A DNA stretch of 64,000 nt from CAZFAP01 sp964516325. Lineage in GTDB: Bacteria; Auribacterota; JABMQX01. Position 1 is the stretch's first letter; each line of letters opens with the position of its first letter. Positions 8,018 to 16,554 of this stretch are shown piece after piece. The translations under genes and the position numbers were made by a program. The notes under the pieces were generated by a model, which saw nothing but the letters and a program-made list of their open reading frames with translations, made no database searches and was not told the origin of the DNA. The stretch lies in NCBI GenBank assembly GCA_964516325.1, contig CAZFAP010000003.1:14990-78989 (forward strand), written 5' to 3'.

Positions 8018-9916
8018 CTACTTCAACCTCGGTTTGCCGAAGGGGTCATAGAAGGAACTACTATGCATAAGGTTCTGATACGATGGTATTTTGGGCTGCC
8101 AAAGTTGCTGGCGGAACTGCTGCCGAAATTGCCAATCGTTCATCCGGTTCTGGATCCCGTTCAACGATGGGTACGTGTGGGGTTGCTGATACGCAGCATT
8201 ATTTAGCCACTGGCCGAACTGCCTCTGAGCATCGAGCTGTCGCTGTCCCCCTTGGTTCAAAGCATCAAATGTCTGTCTGGACAAGAGGGCATCCGTTCTC
8301 TGGTTGGTAAAAGGGTTTGTGAAGCTAACATGTGTCGGAGGGGGCGCGGCCACGGTCCGCGCGCGGAGCAACTCGTCCGAGAGCACCGTTCCCGTATTCA
8401 CAAGTGAAGAGCGCAAACCACCAGTGACGTCACCCCCAGCACGGATGACTTCTACCGCGTCAAGACAGTTGCCGATGTACTGGTTCCTGAAGTAGTTATA
8501 GTTAGTAGAAAAAGTTCCTAATTCGCTCTGCTTGGTGGGAATATAGGAATCAATTGTAGCGTTAATTCCCGCAATTCGCTGGTTTATAGGCTGCCAAAAG
8601 CTCTGTTCCACCATCGAGTGCGCCGCCCTTCTCACAACCCATCCAAGCGAGACATCGACCGACCTGTCGAAAGCGACATTTCCGCCGAGCCGCCCAATGG
8701 AGTTCCAGCTGGGTTTGTGAATGACTTCGAGAACACCGCGGCGCCACGACCAAGCCGACTGCGGCACGCTAAGCAGGTCATGCGCAAGACATATCCTGTT
8801 GGCACCCAAGGCGGCTTTCGTCGCGCCTGGTATCCATACGTCGGAGAGGACGCGCGTTTCAGTTTGGACGTAAAGCTTTGCAGCACTTATTTCGTTCTCC
8901 ACGCGTCGGATGTTATCGCGGTAGAACGACATCTGCTCTTGGCCAGATACCAGCCGAAGGGATAAACCAGCATTCTCGTTAGCCAGGTAGTTGGACAGAT
9001 AGCTGTCCGTGTGAATCGTTGGCCCTCGTAACCCTTCATCACCCCGTGCGGCCATCGCGGAGGCCTCGGTGAGGGGCCGGTCCCGAAGAGTCGAGTAGGT
9101 CGGACTCGTGCTGATAGGTGACATCCATCCGAAATTCGGTGAGCCTACCCTCGGCAGTTTGTCATTAATCTTGGAGGGATCAGTCCACGTTTGTGATCCC
9201 TCCCCGACGGCAAACCAGTCTCTCAATGCTCCCGGAACGAGAGACCGATCGTTAAGGTTCAACGGCTTGTCCGGCCCCCACTTGCCGGCGAATGCTGCGG
9301 CGCCCTCGTATCTATAAACGTCGACGGCGGACTTCCTCAAGGCCTCGTTGTACACCTCAAGTGGATGATCAAAGCACTGGGAGCTTTTTCCGAATCCGAA
9401 TGCTTTGTACGGTCCTATGACCTTCTCTGCCGCCGCCTCCTTGGCAAGCATTTCCTGTACTTCGTTCCTGATTTGCATCTTCAATTCGTGCGGCAGGTCT
9501 TTGAACGTAGTCATCTGGTCTCGATACTTCACCGGAATATTGGATTCCAACACGGAAAAATACGCGCGATTCTTGAACCTTGTGTCATCATTGTACCGTG
9601 CTGTCCGCATCACGCCGTAATTCGCACCGTCAACCTTTCTCATTTGAAGTTCGACTGCGCTGAAACCGTACTTGTGGCGGTCCACGATCACACCAACATG
9701 CGGTATGTCATCCGCGAGTCCGATTGTGAGCGGTGGTCCCAATATCCCTTCGCCGTGGCGCACAATTAAGTCTCCCGGTTGGGCGGTGAGACGAAAGGTA
9801 CCGGCTCTTTCATCAGAGTCGGTCTCGGCACCCCGTGCGGCAAGAGCAGGACGCCCGGCCGTTAGAACAACCGCGATCGATAATACTGTCTTAATTCGCC
9901 CCGTACTCATGTGCAT
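8018..9916 (-). CDS. Exported protein with permuted papain-like (YiiX/NlpC-P60) domain
   Basis: A 632-residue protein with a signal peptide (to about residue 27, ending ALAA). Residues 40-215 resemble circularly permuted NlpC/P60 (YiiX/YebB-like) domains: GDLIVRHG first, then IPHVGVIVD with the candidate catalytic His, then after about 100 residues SSQCFDHPLEVYNEAL with the candidate nucleophile Cys. His before Cys is the hallmark of the permuted form. These enzymes cleave or transfer amide or thioester bonds in peptides or lipids. The other 400 residues are unrecognised, rich in Gln, Asn and Tyr towards the end. ATG at 9914-9916 or two codons later; GGGAGG favours the later one. It sits 15 bases after a beta-barrel gene. 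Confidence 0.6.
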   Translation of the reverse strand: MHMSTGRIKTVLSIAVVLTAGRPALAARGAETDSDERAGTFRLTAQPGDLIVRHGEGILGPPLTIGLADDIPHVGVIVDRHKYGFSAVELQMRKVDGANYGVMRTARYNDDTRFKNRAYFSVLESNIPVKYRDQMTTFKDLPHELKMQIRNEVQEMLAKEAAAEKVIGPYKAFGFGKSSQCFDHPLEVYNEALRKSAVDVYRYEGAAAFAGKWGPDKPLNLNDRSLVPGALRDWFAVGEGSQTWTDPSKINDKLPRVGSPNFGWMSPISTSPTYSTLRDRPLTEASAMAARGDEGLRGPTIHTDSYLSNYLANENAGLSLRLVSGQEQMSFYRDNIRRVENEISAAKLYVQTETRVLSDVWIPGATKAALGANRICLAHDLLSVPQSAWSWRRGVLEVIHKPSWNSIGRLGGNVAFDRSVDVSLGWVVRRAAHSMVEQSFWQPINQRIAGINATIDSYIPTKQSELGTFSTNYNYFRNQYIGNCLDAVEVIRAGGDVTGGLRSSLVNTGTVLSDELLRARTVAAPPPTHVSFTNPFTNQRTDALLSRQTFDALNQGGQRQLDAQRQFGQWLNNAAYQQPHTYPSLNGIQNRMNDWQFRQQFRQQLWQPKIPSYQNLMHSSSFYDPFGKPRLK

Positions 9917-9931
9917 CGCCTCCCTTCGCGA

Positions 9932-10870
9932 CTAAAAGATCGGAAAGCTATACTCAAACCCGAAAGTGTTTCTTTTGATGTCAAACCCTTCGTCCAAGTT
10001 AGCTATGATTATTCTGGCGTCCCCCCCTCTGACAAAAGGCGGAGACTTCAGGGCGAAAGTGAGGGCCAAGTCCTCGTCGCTGTCGAACCACGTGGCTTCC
10101 CCTATTTTCGTCTCACCTATGCTGGCCGCCCTTAAGCCCACCTCGAGAAAGCTTCCTCCCAAGAGGAATCCAATCCCGCCACCGTAACCAAAGACATCGC
10201 CGGGGTCGGTATCATGCTTCTCCAGCCTAGCTGTGTAGTCGGCCATGCCAAAGACGTAAAATGAGTCAGATACATACTTCCTGGCATAGATACCTCCGGT
10301 GAAGTCCCAGGTGCCGTCTCCCAAGGAGGAATATTTGGCCATGTCCGAATTCATGTCCAGGCTCGCGATTACGCTCGGTGTTCGCTTCCCTTCGAGTAAG
10401 AGGTGGTAGTAGGCGCCTCCGTACACATCCCCGACTCCAAACTCCACGTCGGATTCCTCAAACAGCCTGGCCACCCCTTTCTCATGTTTCAATTCCACAG
10501 CACTAAATGGCACGCCAAGGTAGACCCCTGTCCTGGGGCTGAGCGCGTAAATGCCGGCCACCCTGAAAACCCCGTAAGTCTCGGAATACTCCAAGCCCAA
10601 GCTTTCCAAGTAAGCCTCTATGTGCGGGTCTAGCCCGTAGAGGCCTGTGAGTATCTGAGCGTAGGAGAGGCCGTATCCGAAACCCAAGTCAAGTCTGAAT
10701 CTGTCCTTCAACACGACCTTCTCTCTCTCCGTCTGATACTCCTCACTCAGGACGATTTCTCTTTCGTAGGGAAGGCCAACATTAGGCATGACGACCAGCG
10801 TGATGGTCGCAACGAGAACCGAGGAGGCAACCCCTGCCCTCCCCCATCGATGAAAATGTGCGTGTTTCAT
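9932..10870 (-). CDS. Outer-membrane beta-barrel protein
   Basis: A 312-residue protein with a signal-like hydrophobic N-terminus (about residues 12-30) and an AGGAGG ribosome site. From residue 55 the sequence alternates polar and hydrophobic or aromatic residues in strands such as FRLDLGFGYGLSYAQ, YGVFRVAGIYAL, TGVYLGVPFSAVEL, FTGGIYARKY and FLEVGLRAASIGE. It ends FEYSFPIF with a terminal Phe, the usual signal for barrel insertion by BamA. Length and strand count suggest a 12-14 stranded barrel. It is the first gene of the envelope operon and may be a pore or receptor for the two exported proteins encoded next. Its ligand is unknown. Confidence 0.7.
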   Translation of the reverse strand: MKHAHFHRWGRAGVASSVLVATITLVVMPNVGLPYEREIVLSEEYQTEREKVVLKDRFRLDLGFGYGLSYAQILTGLYGLDPHIEAYLESLGLEYSETYGVFRVAGIYALSPRTGVYLGVPFSAVELKHEKGVARLFEESDVEFGVGDVYGGAYYHLLLEGKRTPSVIASLDMNSDMAKYSSLGDGTWDFTGGIYARKYVSDSFYVFGMADYTARLEKHDTDPGDVFGYGGGIGFLLGGSFLEVGLRAASIGETKIGEATWFDSDEDLALTFALKSPPFVRGGDARIIIANLDEGFDIKRNTFGFEYSFPIF

Positions 10871-11076
10871 ACCGCCCTCCTTCCAGGCCGCATCTCGACA
10901 TTCTCCTTGCCTCTATCGGGCATTTTATCTCGCGCAACCTAAGAAAGCAAATTGACGTACAGGTGTCAAGAAGAAAGTGTATTGGGTGGGCTTCAGTCTT
11001 GGAGTGCTGAAGCTGCACCCCTGCCGTTGAGGGCCGGAGCACGGCTCCCCGACCCCGAAGGGCTATGCGATTCATC

Positions 11077-12537
11077 TCAGTCGCGTACCTCGAAGTGGCG
11101 GAAGTCGGCGAGGCCAGCCGTCCACTCGGCGGTCTTGTCCCCGTTGGCAGCGATGAAGTCGGCGGCTTTGAGCCCCATCACAATCGAGTGGTCCATGTTG
11201 TTGTGGAGGAATAGGCCGCCGCGGCCGATGAGGTAGAGGTTCCGCAGCCCGTCGAGAAAGCGATAAACGGTCTGGAAATTGTCCTGCCAGGCGAGGTCGT
11301 AGATGGGGTAAACGGCGGGAAGCCTCTTCGAGAAGATTCGGTCAATCTCCCTCTCGGAAGCCAACAAGCCGACCTGCTGAAGGTCGTCCTTGACGTGCCG
11401 GAGGAGTTCACCGTCCTGCATTTTCCAGAACCGGTCTCCCACGTTGCAGAGAACCTCGACGCACAGCACGGTCTTCCCCTCGGCGCGAATCATGTGCGGA
11501 CTGAACCTTTTCGGCTCGCTAATCCTTCCGAACGCATACCTCGTCTCGGGATAATAGTAGGTCTCGGATTCGCAGCAGAAATCCCTCTTGACGTCGAGGT
11601 ATAGGAACCTGATTGCACGCCACTTCAGAGCTTTCGCGCTGGCTTTGACAGGCGGTGGAGGCAACGGAGCAACCAAACCCGCCAATTCGTTGAGAGGTAT
11701 GGTGGAAATTAGGAGCTCTACCGGAAGGGACACCGTGCGACCTTGATCCCGGAATATCAGTTCTCGCACTCGCTCAGGACCCACGCCGATGGTCTGAACG
11801 ATAGCCCCCGTCAGCAATTCCCCGGCGGAGTTCAGAAATCGCCTCTCGAGTTCCTGAGCAATGGTCCCGATGCCATGGCGAGGGTAGTAAAAGTATTTCT
11901 TCTCCGTCTTCCTTCGCAAGACTATGTCGCGGGCGATGGCGAGGGGCTTCTTCAGAGAGACTCTGGTCTTTGCCGCATGAGCGGACAAGGTCTTGGGGTC
12001 AATTCCATAGACTTTCCAAGCGTAGGGGGAGTAGAAGAGGTCGTAGATGACCTTGCCTGCCCGTCGAGTCATGCACTCCTCATAGGAAAGGGCGGCTCCA
12101 TCATCGCCTCGCCCACCGAGACGAGTTGCGAGAAAGCTCATTCCGCCGCGAAGCGCGGCGCCGAATCCCAGCGCCTTCACAAAGCCTGCGAGGTCGGGCG
12201 GATAATCCATGTACCGTCCATTGAGGCGAAGCCTGCCCCTTCTTTCCCGAAGGACCATGTCTTCGCCCAGGAGCTCGCGGAAGAGGCTCATCGCCTCCGG
12301 CGCGAAGGTAGGGTGAATGCGGTGGGAGCCGAAATCGTAGGAGAGGTCGCCTTCGGAGAAGGTGTGAGCCATGCCGCCGGTGAAATCCTCTTGCTCCAGG
12401 AGGAGCACCCTATCGCCAAAGGACTCGGCGAGCTTCCAGGCAGCCGTCAGCCCGGCGAGTCCGGCGCCGATAACAACGATTCTGGGTTTTTCTCGTTTTT
12501 CGATTTTCACGCTCACCCACGCAAAATACCCGGTCAT
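11077..12537 (-). CDS. FAD-dependent oxidoreductase, protoporphyrinogen oxidase/UDP-galactopyranose mutase-like
   Basis: About 486 residues with an N-terminal Rossmann FAD site (VVIGAGLAGLTAAWKL), the GG-doublet region QEDFTGGMAHTF, the FGSHRIHP segment typical of amine-oxidase/UGM-like flavoproteins, and a C-terminal FAD closing motif YLIGRGGLFLHNNMDHSI. The family includes desaturases, oxidases and UDP-galactopyranose mutases, often next to polysaccharide genes; the substrate here is unknown. The frame is open to 12585, but that first ATG lies inside a strong hairpin (12567-12602). I therefore place the start at the ATG at 12535-12537; a GTG at 12516 is also possible. No strong ribosome site decides. 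Confidence 0.8.
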   Translation of the reverse strand: MTGYFAWVSVKIEKREKPRIVVIGAGLAGLTAAWKLAESFGDRVLLLEQEDFTGGMAHTFSEGDLSYDFGSHRIHPTFAPEAMSLFRELLGEDMVLRERRGRLRLNGRYMDYPPDLAGFVKALGFGAALRGGMSFLATRLGGRGDDGAALSYEECMTRRAGKVIYDLFYSPYAWKVYGIDPKTLSAHAAKTRVSLKKPLAIARDIVLRRKTEKKYFYYPRHGIGTIAQELERRFLNSAGELLTGAIVQTIGVGPERVRELIFRDQGRTVSLPVELLISTIPLNELAGLVAPLPPPPVKASAKALKWRAIRFLYLDVKRDFCCESETYYYPETRYAFGRISEPKRFSPHMIRAEGKTVLCVEVLCNVGDRFWKMQDGELLRHVKDDLQQVGLLASEREIDRIFSKRLPAVYPIYDLAWQDNFQTVYRFLDGLRNLYLIGRGGLFLHNNMDHSIVMGLKAADFIAANGDKTAEWTAGLADFRHFEVRD

Positions 12538-12566
12538 CCCCGGGGAATTGGAGGCGAATTCTACCT

Positions 12567-12602
12567 GTCCCCCCGAAAGAAACAAGGTCTTTTTGGGGGG
12601 AC
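12567..12602. repeat. Strong palindrome of the CTGTCCCC...GGGGACA type
   Basis: The arms 12567-12574 and 12595-12602 are perfectly complementary (GTCCCCCC and GGGGGGAC), and an inner AAAGA/TCTTT pairing lengthens the stem. Short GC-rich palindromes of this kind are common spacer repeats in many bacteria. It overlaps the furthest upstream start codon of the flavoprotein frame and so argues against that start. Confidence 0.6.
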
Positions 12603-12866
12603 CCGGCCCTTCCGGCTAAGCGGGGGCGGATATCCTTCTCATCGAGGGCATGAGGCTCAGTACCTCGCACGCCCCGGGAAGGGCCACGCGGCGACGTGTC
12701 AGTTTTTAGCAAAAAAGACTGCTGCGGTCAACTTTCTCGTTGCCGCAGCGGGGGTGCGGCGGCAAGGGGGAATCCGGCAAGATAGGCGCGCGAAAAAGGG
12801 CTAAGCACGCCGCGCGGCGAAAAGGTAAGATGGAATGATGATGGCGAAGGGAGAGGATCAGGCTCG

Positions 12867-13406
12867 CTACTTCCTCTTTCGGAAGAAGATGTCGGTTTGC
12901 ATTCGGACGGAAAGCTTGCGGCTGGTGGTCATGGGGGAGCTGGCGGTCAGGAGTAACCTTGCTGTGACGACCTGGTTGGAAAGCGAAAACGTGAGGTCTT
13001 CGACATCGCCGAAGCGATTGAGCCGAATCTCATCTCCCGCGACGGCGGAATTGGGGTCGTACCAGACGCAGGTCCCAAGCTGGTAATACCGGGAAGTAAC
13101 GTCGTCGGTGTACCAGAACGTGGGGGGGTCGTGCTTGTCAACCATGAAGGTGACCGAATGGCCGTCCGCTGGGACCAGGACTGTGCCGATGTCGGCTTCT
13201 CGGAGTCCGAACCGGCCATTCACCCCTCGGACGACCTTCTCCATGACAATTCCTGCGGTTCGTTCGAGAGCGACGTTTGTGGAACCTTCCGCCCAGGAAC
13301 GGAGGGACATGAGGTAAACGAGGGTAACGCCGCCGATGAGCATGACCGCGGCGATGAGGGGGATAATCAGTTCGACGAGGGTAAAACCGTGTTGCCGTCG
13401 CATCAT
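12867..13406 (-). CDS. Type IV pilus minor pilin, PilW/PulJ-like
   Basis: A 179-residue pseudopilin-like protein. The start at 13406 (ATGATG with a GGAAGG site) gives a short basic leader MMRRQHG ending at the prepilin peptidase site G/FTLVE, followed by the hydrophobic helix that anchors pilins before assembly. The rest is a short globular domain with no recognisable motif. Size and the following RSWAEGSTNVALERT helix fit PilW/PulJ-type minor pilins. It follows the PilV-like gene by 22 bases in a minus-strand operon that diverges from a second minor-pilin operon. A longer open frame upstream has no ribosome site. Confidence 0.75.
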   Translation of the reverse strand: MMRRQHGFTLVELIIPLIAAVMLIGGVTLVYLMSLRSWAEGSTNVALERTAGIVMEKVVRGVNGRFGLREADIGTVLVPADGHSVTFMVDKHDPPTFWYTDDVTSRYYQLGTCVWYDPNSAVAGDEIRLNRFGDVEDLTFSLSNQVVTARLLLTASSPMTTSRKLSVRMQTDIFFRKRK

Positions 13407-13428
13407 ACCTTCCCCCGGGGAGATTCGG

Positions 13429-13878
13429 TTAGCCTCCGGCCTGAGAAGGAGAACCGGGGAAGCCAACCCACGTCGTCAAGTCGTACGACCACGGAAGGAG
13501 TCCCGCTCCAGCCGCTTTCTCTTCCCAGGAGATGGCCACGGTGATTGTGATTCCGTTGTCTTCCGGCTGGAGGGTGGTGGTGCGAGTGCAGGAGACAAAG
13601 GCCGCTGCATCCCTTTCATCCAGATGGAGGCTGGCTTCGACAGTCGCGCCAGGCATCGCTGAGAGGTCAGCATACCGGATGGATTTAAGGTACTCGATCC
13701 GCGCTTTCGCAAGGTTCATGGCCTGAGTCCAGTGCTTGGCGCCGGTGCTGCTCAATCGCCCATTCAGGAGGGTTCCAAGGGCGCCGCTGACTGCGGTCAT
13801 TCCAATCAGGCATGATACGAGCAATTCAGGAAGAGATGTTCCCTTCTTCGATCCAACTTGTGCTCGTATGTTCCACAT
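13429..13878 (-). CDS. Type IV pilus minor pilin, PilV/GspI-like
   Basis: A 149-residue protein with leader MWNIRAQVGSKKG, a prepilin peptidase site G/TSLPELL with Glu at position +5, and a hydrophobic helix to about residue 40. The pattern QAMNLAKARIEYLKSI is typical of PilV/GspI pseudopilins, in which a conserved helix leads into a small beta domain. It is the first gene of the minus-strand pilin operon, whose leader region divides it from the plus-strand operon. It probably primes or caps a pilus or type II-like pseudopilus. Confidence 0.75.
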   Translation of the reverse strand: MWNIRAQVGSKKGTSLPELLVSCLIGMTAVSGALGTLLNGRLSSTGAKHWTQAMNLAKARIEYLKSIRYADLSAMPGATVEASLHLDERDAAAFVSCTRTTTLQPEDNGITITVAISWEEKAAGAGLLPWSYDLTTWVGFPGSPSQAGG

Positions 13879-14080
13879 GGTTTTCTCCCTGTTAAGTGCT
13901 GATCTCTACTCAGCGTTTATCGGAAAAATCCTCAGTTTTTTTCCTCCAGCCCGCTTGCTCCGTGCGTCCCTTCTGATCTTGTACTGCCGAGCTGGCTAAT
14001 TCTGCCCCTTAAAGGAGCAACTTGCGTACCAGGAGGCCGCGTTCTCACGTCCTAACCCCTGGGATGCTTCTAACGGGGCC

Positions 14081-14096
14081 TGGCAGGCAATATGCT
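14081..14096 (+). promoter_or_regulatory. Candidate sigma-54 promoter for the plus-strand pilin operon
   Basis: TGGCAGGCAATATGCT has GG at 14082-14083 and GC at 14094-14095, exactly 10 bases apart as in -24/-12 promoters (TGGCAC-N5-TTGCW). It would start transcription near 14107, about 110 bases before the PilX-like start. Type IV pilin genes are often sigma-54 dependent. The -12 element is imperfect. Confidence 0.35.
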
Positions 14097-14215
14097 ATCA
14101 CATCCCGTGCCAGAGCCTGTTTCGGTCGCCGGGAGATACCGGGTCAAGTCCGCTGAGAACAATTGGACAGGCTGAGAGGGTGCGGGCACGGACGGCATCG
14201 AAGAAGGGAGTCAAT

Positions 14216-15829
14216 ATGAAGCGGGTACTTCAGAACGAGAGTGGGTCCATTCTGCTGATCACGATATGCCTTATCATGATATTAGGGATAGGGGCGGCGG
14301 CATTTCTGCATCTCAGCAAGACGCAGGTCGTTCAGGTGCGGTTCGAGTCGCATTCGACGAAGTCGTTCTATGCCGCGGAGGTCGGGCTTGAGAAAGGAAT
14401 GAAGCTCCTCAAGAACGATTTCTATTACACGCCGGTTGGAACGGAACCGTCCTGGGCGGACAGCAAAGTTTACACCGCGACGGGGTATATTGACCTGACC
14501 CGTGGCGGCGACATCATTTTCCCCCAATATCTCGACCTCGAGGACCCCGATTATGACGAAAACTTCTACCCGCTGCTCGACGAGACCCAGTACGTCCTGG
14601 ATGGGGAGGGAGCCTACAAATCAACGTACCGGGTGGACCTCTCGAATCTCCAGGGGTGGAAAGATAGGATATGGGTCAAAGCCACCGGACGGTACTATCG
14701 GAGAAATGAGGGTGGGACGCGGTTCGTGCTCGAGGCGCAGCGAAGAGTCCTGGCATTAGTCCGGGCCGTCGAGATTTCCCCTTGGAACAACGCCATTTTC
14801 GCGGGGGAAGGGCAAGCGGGACGAATCATCAATGGAAACGTGGACATCCGGGGCTCCGTTCATCTTCTCGGGACTTCACTTGGAAGCAGCGACTTCGCCG
14901 CGGAATTCGGCGGCAGTGGCAACGTAGGCAACAACTATTCAGGCATTCCGTCCGAGTTGGCGCTGAGGATACCCTCAATCCAGAAGACATACGGAAGCGA
15001 GGTGGTGGACTCTCTGGAGGCGGAGGTGAGGATCCAGCACGGAAAGCTTGCCCTGAGCGGGACGTCTTGTGTGGGGGCACCGGATGTTCCCGGAAACGGC
15101 GTCAAGGAGCCGGTGGATGGCGTCTATATCACGGACGGTTACGGGGGCAACAAAGGGGATCAGAACGTCTATTCGGACAACGGCAAATACAACCCGTACG
15201 ATCTCGCCGAGTTTGACATTGAGTTTCCGCGATTATCGGAGCCGTATGGGGGTTACGCAAGCTATCTCGGTTACCTCCGAGCCAACGCTCTCGTGATTTC
15301 CAACCAGCAGCAATTGAACCAGTTGCGCGGTATCACCCCGACTTCGTCTTTCTCCTACTCAGGCGCGAAGGGGGAAATCAGCATGGATGGAACCGGGCGC
15401 CTGACAGTCCGCGGGATCGTCGTTGTGGAAGGGGACGTAAACTTCAACAAGGCGGGGAGCGACAAGACCATCCTATATCAGGGGAAAGGCGCTCTTGTGT
15501 CGGCGACGAGCGTGGGCATTAACTGCAATCTCTTAACGTCCTCCTACAGCACCTACCCGACAGTGGACATTCTGGGCGTGATGGCGGCCAACCTGATCAA
15601 CTTCAACTCCGCAGGCATCAACGTAATGGGGGTTTTCTATGCGGAGAACCAGATTATTTCCCAGAAGCAGACGAGCGTCGCAGGAACGTTCTTCTCTAAT
15701 TACTTCGACATGGGACAGAACGTTCCTTCGATTTATCAGGTGCCAGATGTTGTCAGACATCTTCCCGCCGGAATGATCGGCGATATCCGCGTCTGGACGG
15801 TGAAGAGAATCACCTGGGGAGAGATTTGA
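14216..15829 (+). CDS. PilX-like type IV pilus assembly protein
   Basis: A 537-residue protein with an ATG at 14216 behind GGGAG. The N-terminus MKRVLQNESGSILLITICLIM matches PilX-type minor pilins: a short leader, Gly before the cleavage position and a hydrophobic helix, followed by SKTQVVQVRFESHSTKSFYAAEVGLEKGMKLL, the characteristic helix of PilX N-domains. The roughly 450 residues that follow are much longer than a normal PilX and rich in Gly, Asn, Ser and Tyr, with repeated short strands (for example GAKGEISMDGTGRLTVRGIVVVEGDVNF). They may form a beta-helix at the pilus tip. First gene of the plus-strand operon. Confidence 0.7.
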   Translation: MKRVLQNESGSILLITICLIMILGIGAAAFLHLSKTQVVQVRFESHSTKSFYAAEVGLEKGMKLLKNDFYYTPVGTEPSWADSKVYTATGYIDLTRGGDIIFPQYLDLEDPDYDENFYPLLDETQYVLDGEGAYKSTYRVDLSNLQGWKDRIWVKATGRYYRRNEGGTRFVLEAQRRVLALVRAVEISPWNNAIFAGEGQAGRIINGNVDIRGSVHLLGTSLGSSDFAAEFGGSGNVGNNYSGIPSELALRIPSIQKTYGSEVVDSLEAEVRIQHGKLALSGTSCVGAPDVPGNGVKEPVDGVYITDGYGGNKGDQNVYSDNGKYNPYDLAEFDIEFPRLSEPYGGYASYLGYLRANALVISNQQQLNQLRGITPTSSFSYSGAKGEISMDGTGRLTVRGIVVVEGDVNFNKAGSDKTILYQGKGALVSATSVGINCNLLTSSYSTYPTVDILGVMAANLINFNSAGINVMGVFYAENQIISQKQTSVAGTFFSNYFDMGQNVPSIYQVPDVVRHLPAGMIGDIRVWTVKRITWGEI

Positions 15830-16062
15830 CAGACAGCCACCCTCATCCCGTCTCGCAAGACGTGCGTGAGGGTGGGCCAGGTGGAGCGCACCCTCCGTTG
15901 ACTGTCGCGTAAGGGCCGAGCGTTCAATGGATTGCGCTCGCGGGTGTCCCATTTGCTCATCTTTCGGCGGCCAGCTCACGAATGTGTTTCGCATCCCGGT
16001 CCTCCGGCTTCCGGCTCGTTGGTACAGAAGTTGCAGCGTTGAGTCTGCCGAGGACCAGAACT

Positions 16063-16545
16063 ATGGGAAAAACCACACGCGGTCAATCCGGGATCACCCT
16101 TGCGGAAGCAATGGTCGCTCTGGCTTTGCTCGGTCTCACGGTCGGGGGCACGTTGACCTCATTTGTCATGGGGTGTTTTTCCGCTACGAACGCGCGCTAT
16201 TCCACCCAGGGGATCAACCTCCTTCAGGCCAAGGTCGAGGAACTCACCGCGGGGCTCTACGAGGATGTCCGAGACCAAGGCCCAAGCCAGGTGACGATAG
16301 ATCCTGGCCCCGACCTCGAGTGGGGCACGGATGATGATGCGCTGGGAGACCTGCGCGTCGAAGTGGACGATCGCAGCGACCTTGACGGTGACGGTGACAC
16401 CGTCGAGGAAGAAATAGACGTGGATGGGGATGGCGGGAACGACCGATGCAAACCGGTCCATGTCAGTGTCACGCGGACGTGTGTTTCGTTTGGCGGCCGC
16501 ACCTCCGTGACAGTTCATTTGGACACACTGATTGCAGAGCATTGA
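16063..16545 (+). CDS. PilV-like minor pilin with EF-hand-like loop
   Basis: A 160-residue minor pilin. The ATG at 16063 follows a GAGGA site and gives leader MGKTTRGQSG with the cleavage site G/ITLAEAM. The helix continues into FSATNARYSTQGINLLQAKVEEL, as in PilV. Around residues 107-118 the sequence DLDGDGDTVEEE has Asp or Glu at EF-hand positions 1, 3, 5 and 12 with Gly at 6; a second Asp-rich loop (DVDGDGGND) follows. Calcium binding is known in several type IV pilins and tip adhesins and is inferred here. The next gene starts 9 bases downstream. Confidence 0.72.
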   Translation: MGKTTRGQSGITLAEAMVALALLGLTVGGTLTSFVMGCFSATNARYSTQGINLLQAKVEELTAGLYEDVRDQGPSQVTIDPGPDLEWGTDDDALGDLRVEVDDRSDLDGDGDTVEEEIDVDGDGGNDRCKPVHVSVTRTCVSFGGRTSVTVHLDTLIAEH

Positions 16546-16554
16546 GAGGGAACG

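Noticed and set aside
11743..12804. Open frame of 353 codons on the plus strand
   Set aside because: Antisense to the FAD oxidoreductase, which has a complete Rossmann motif.
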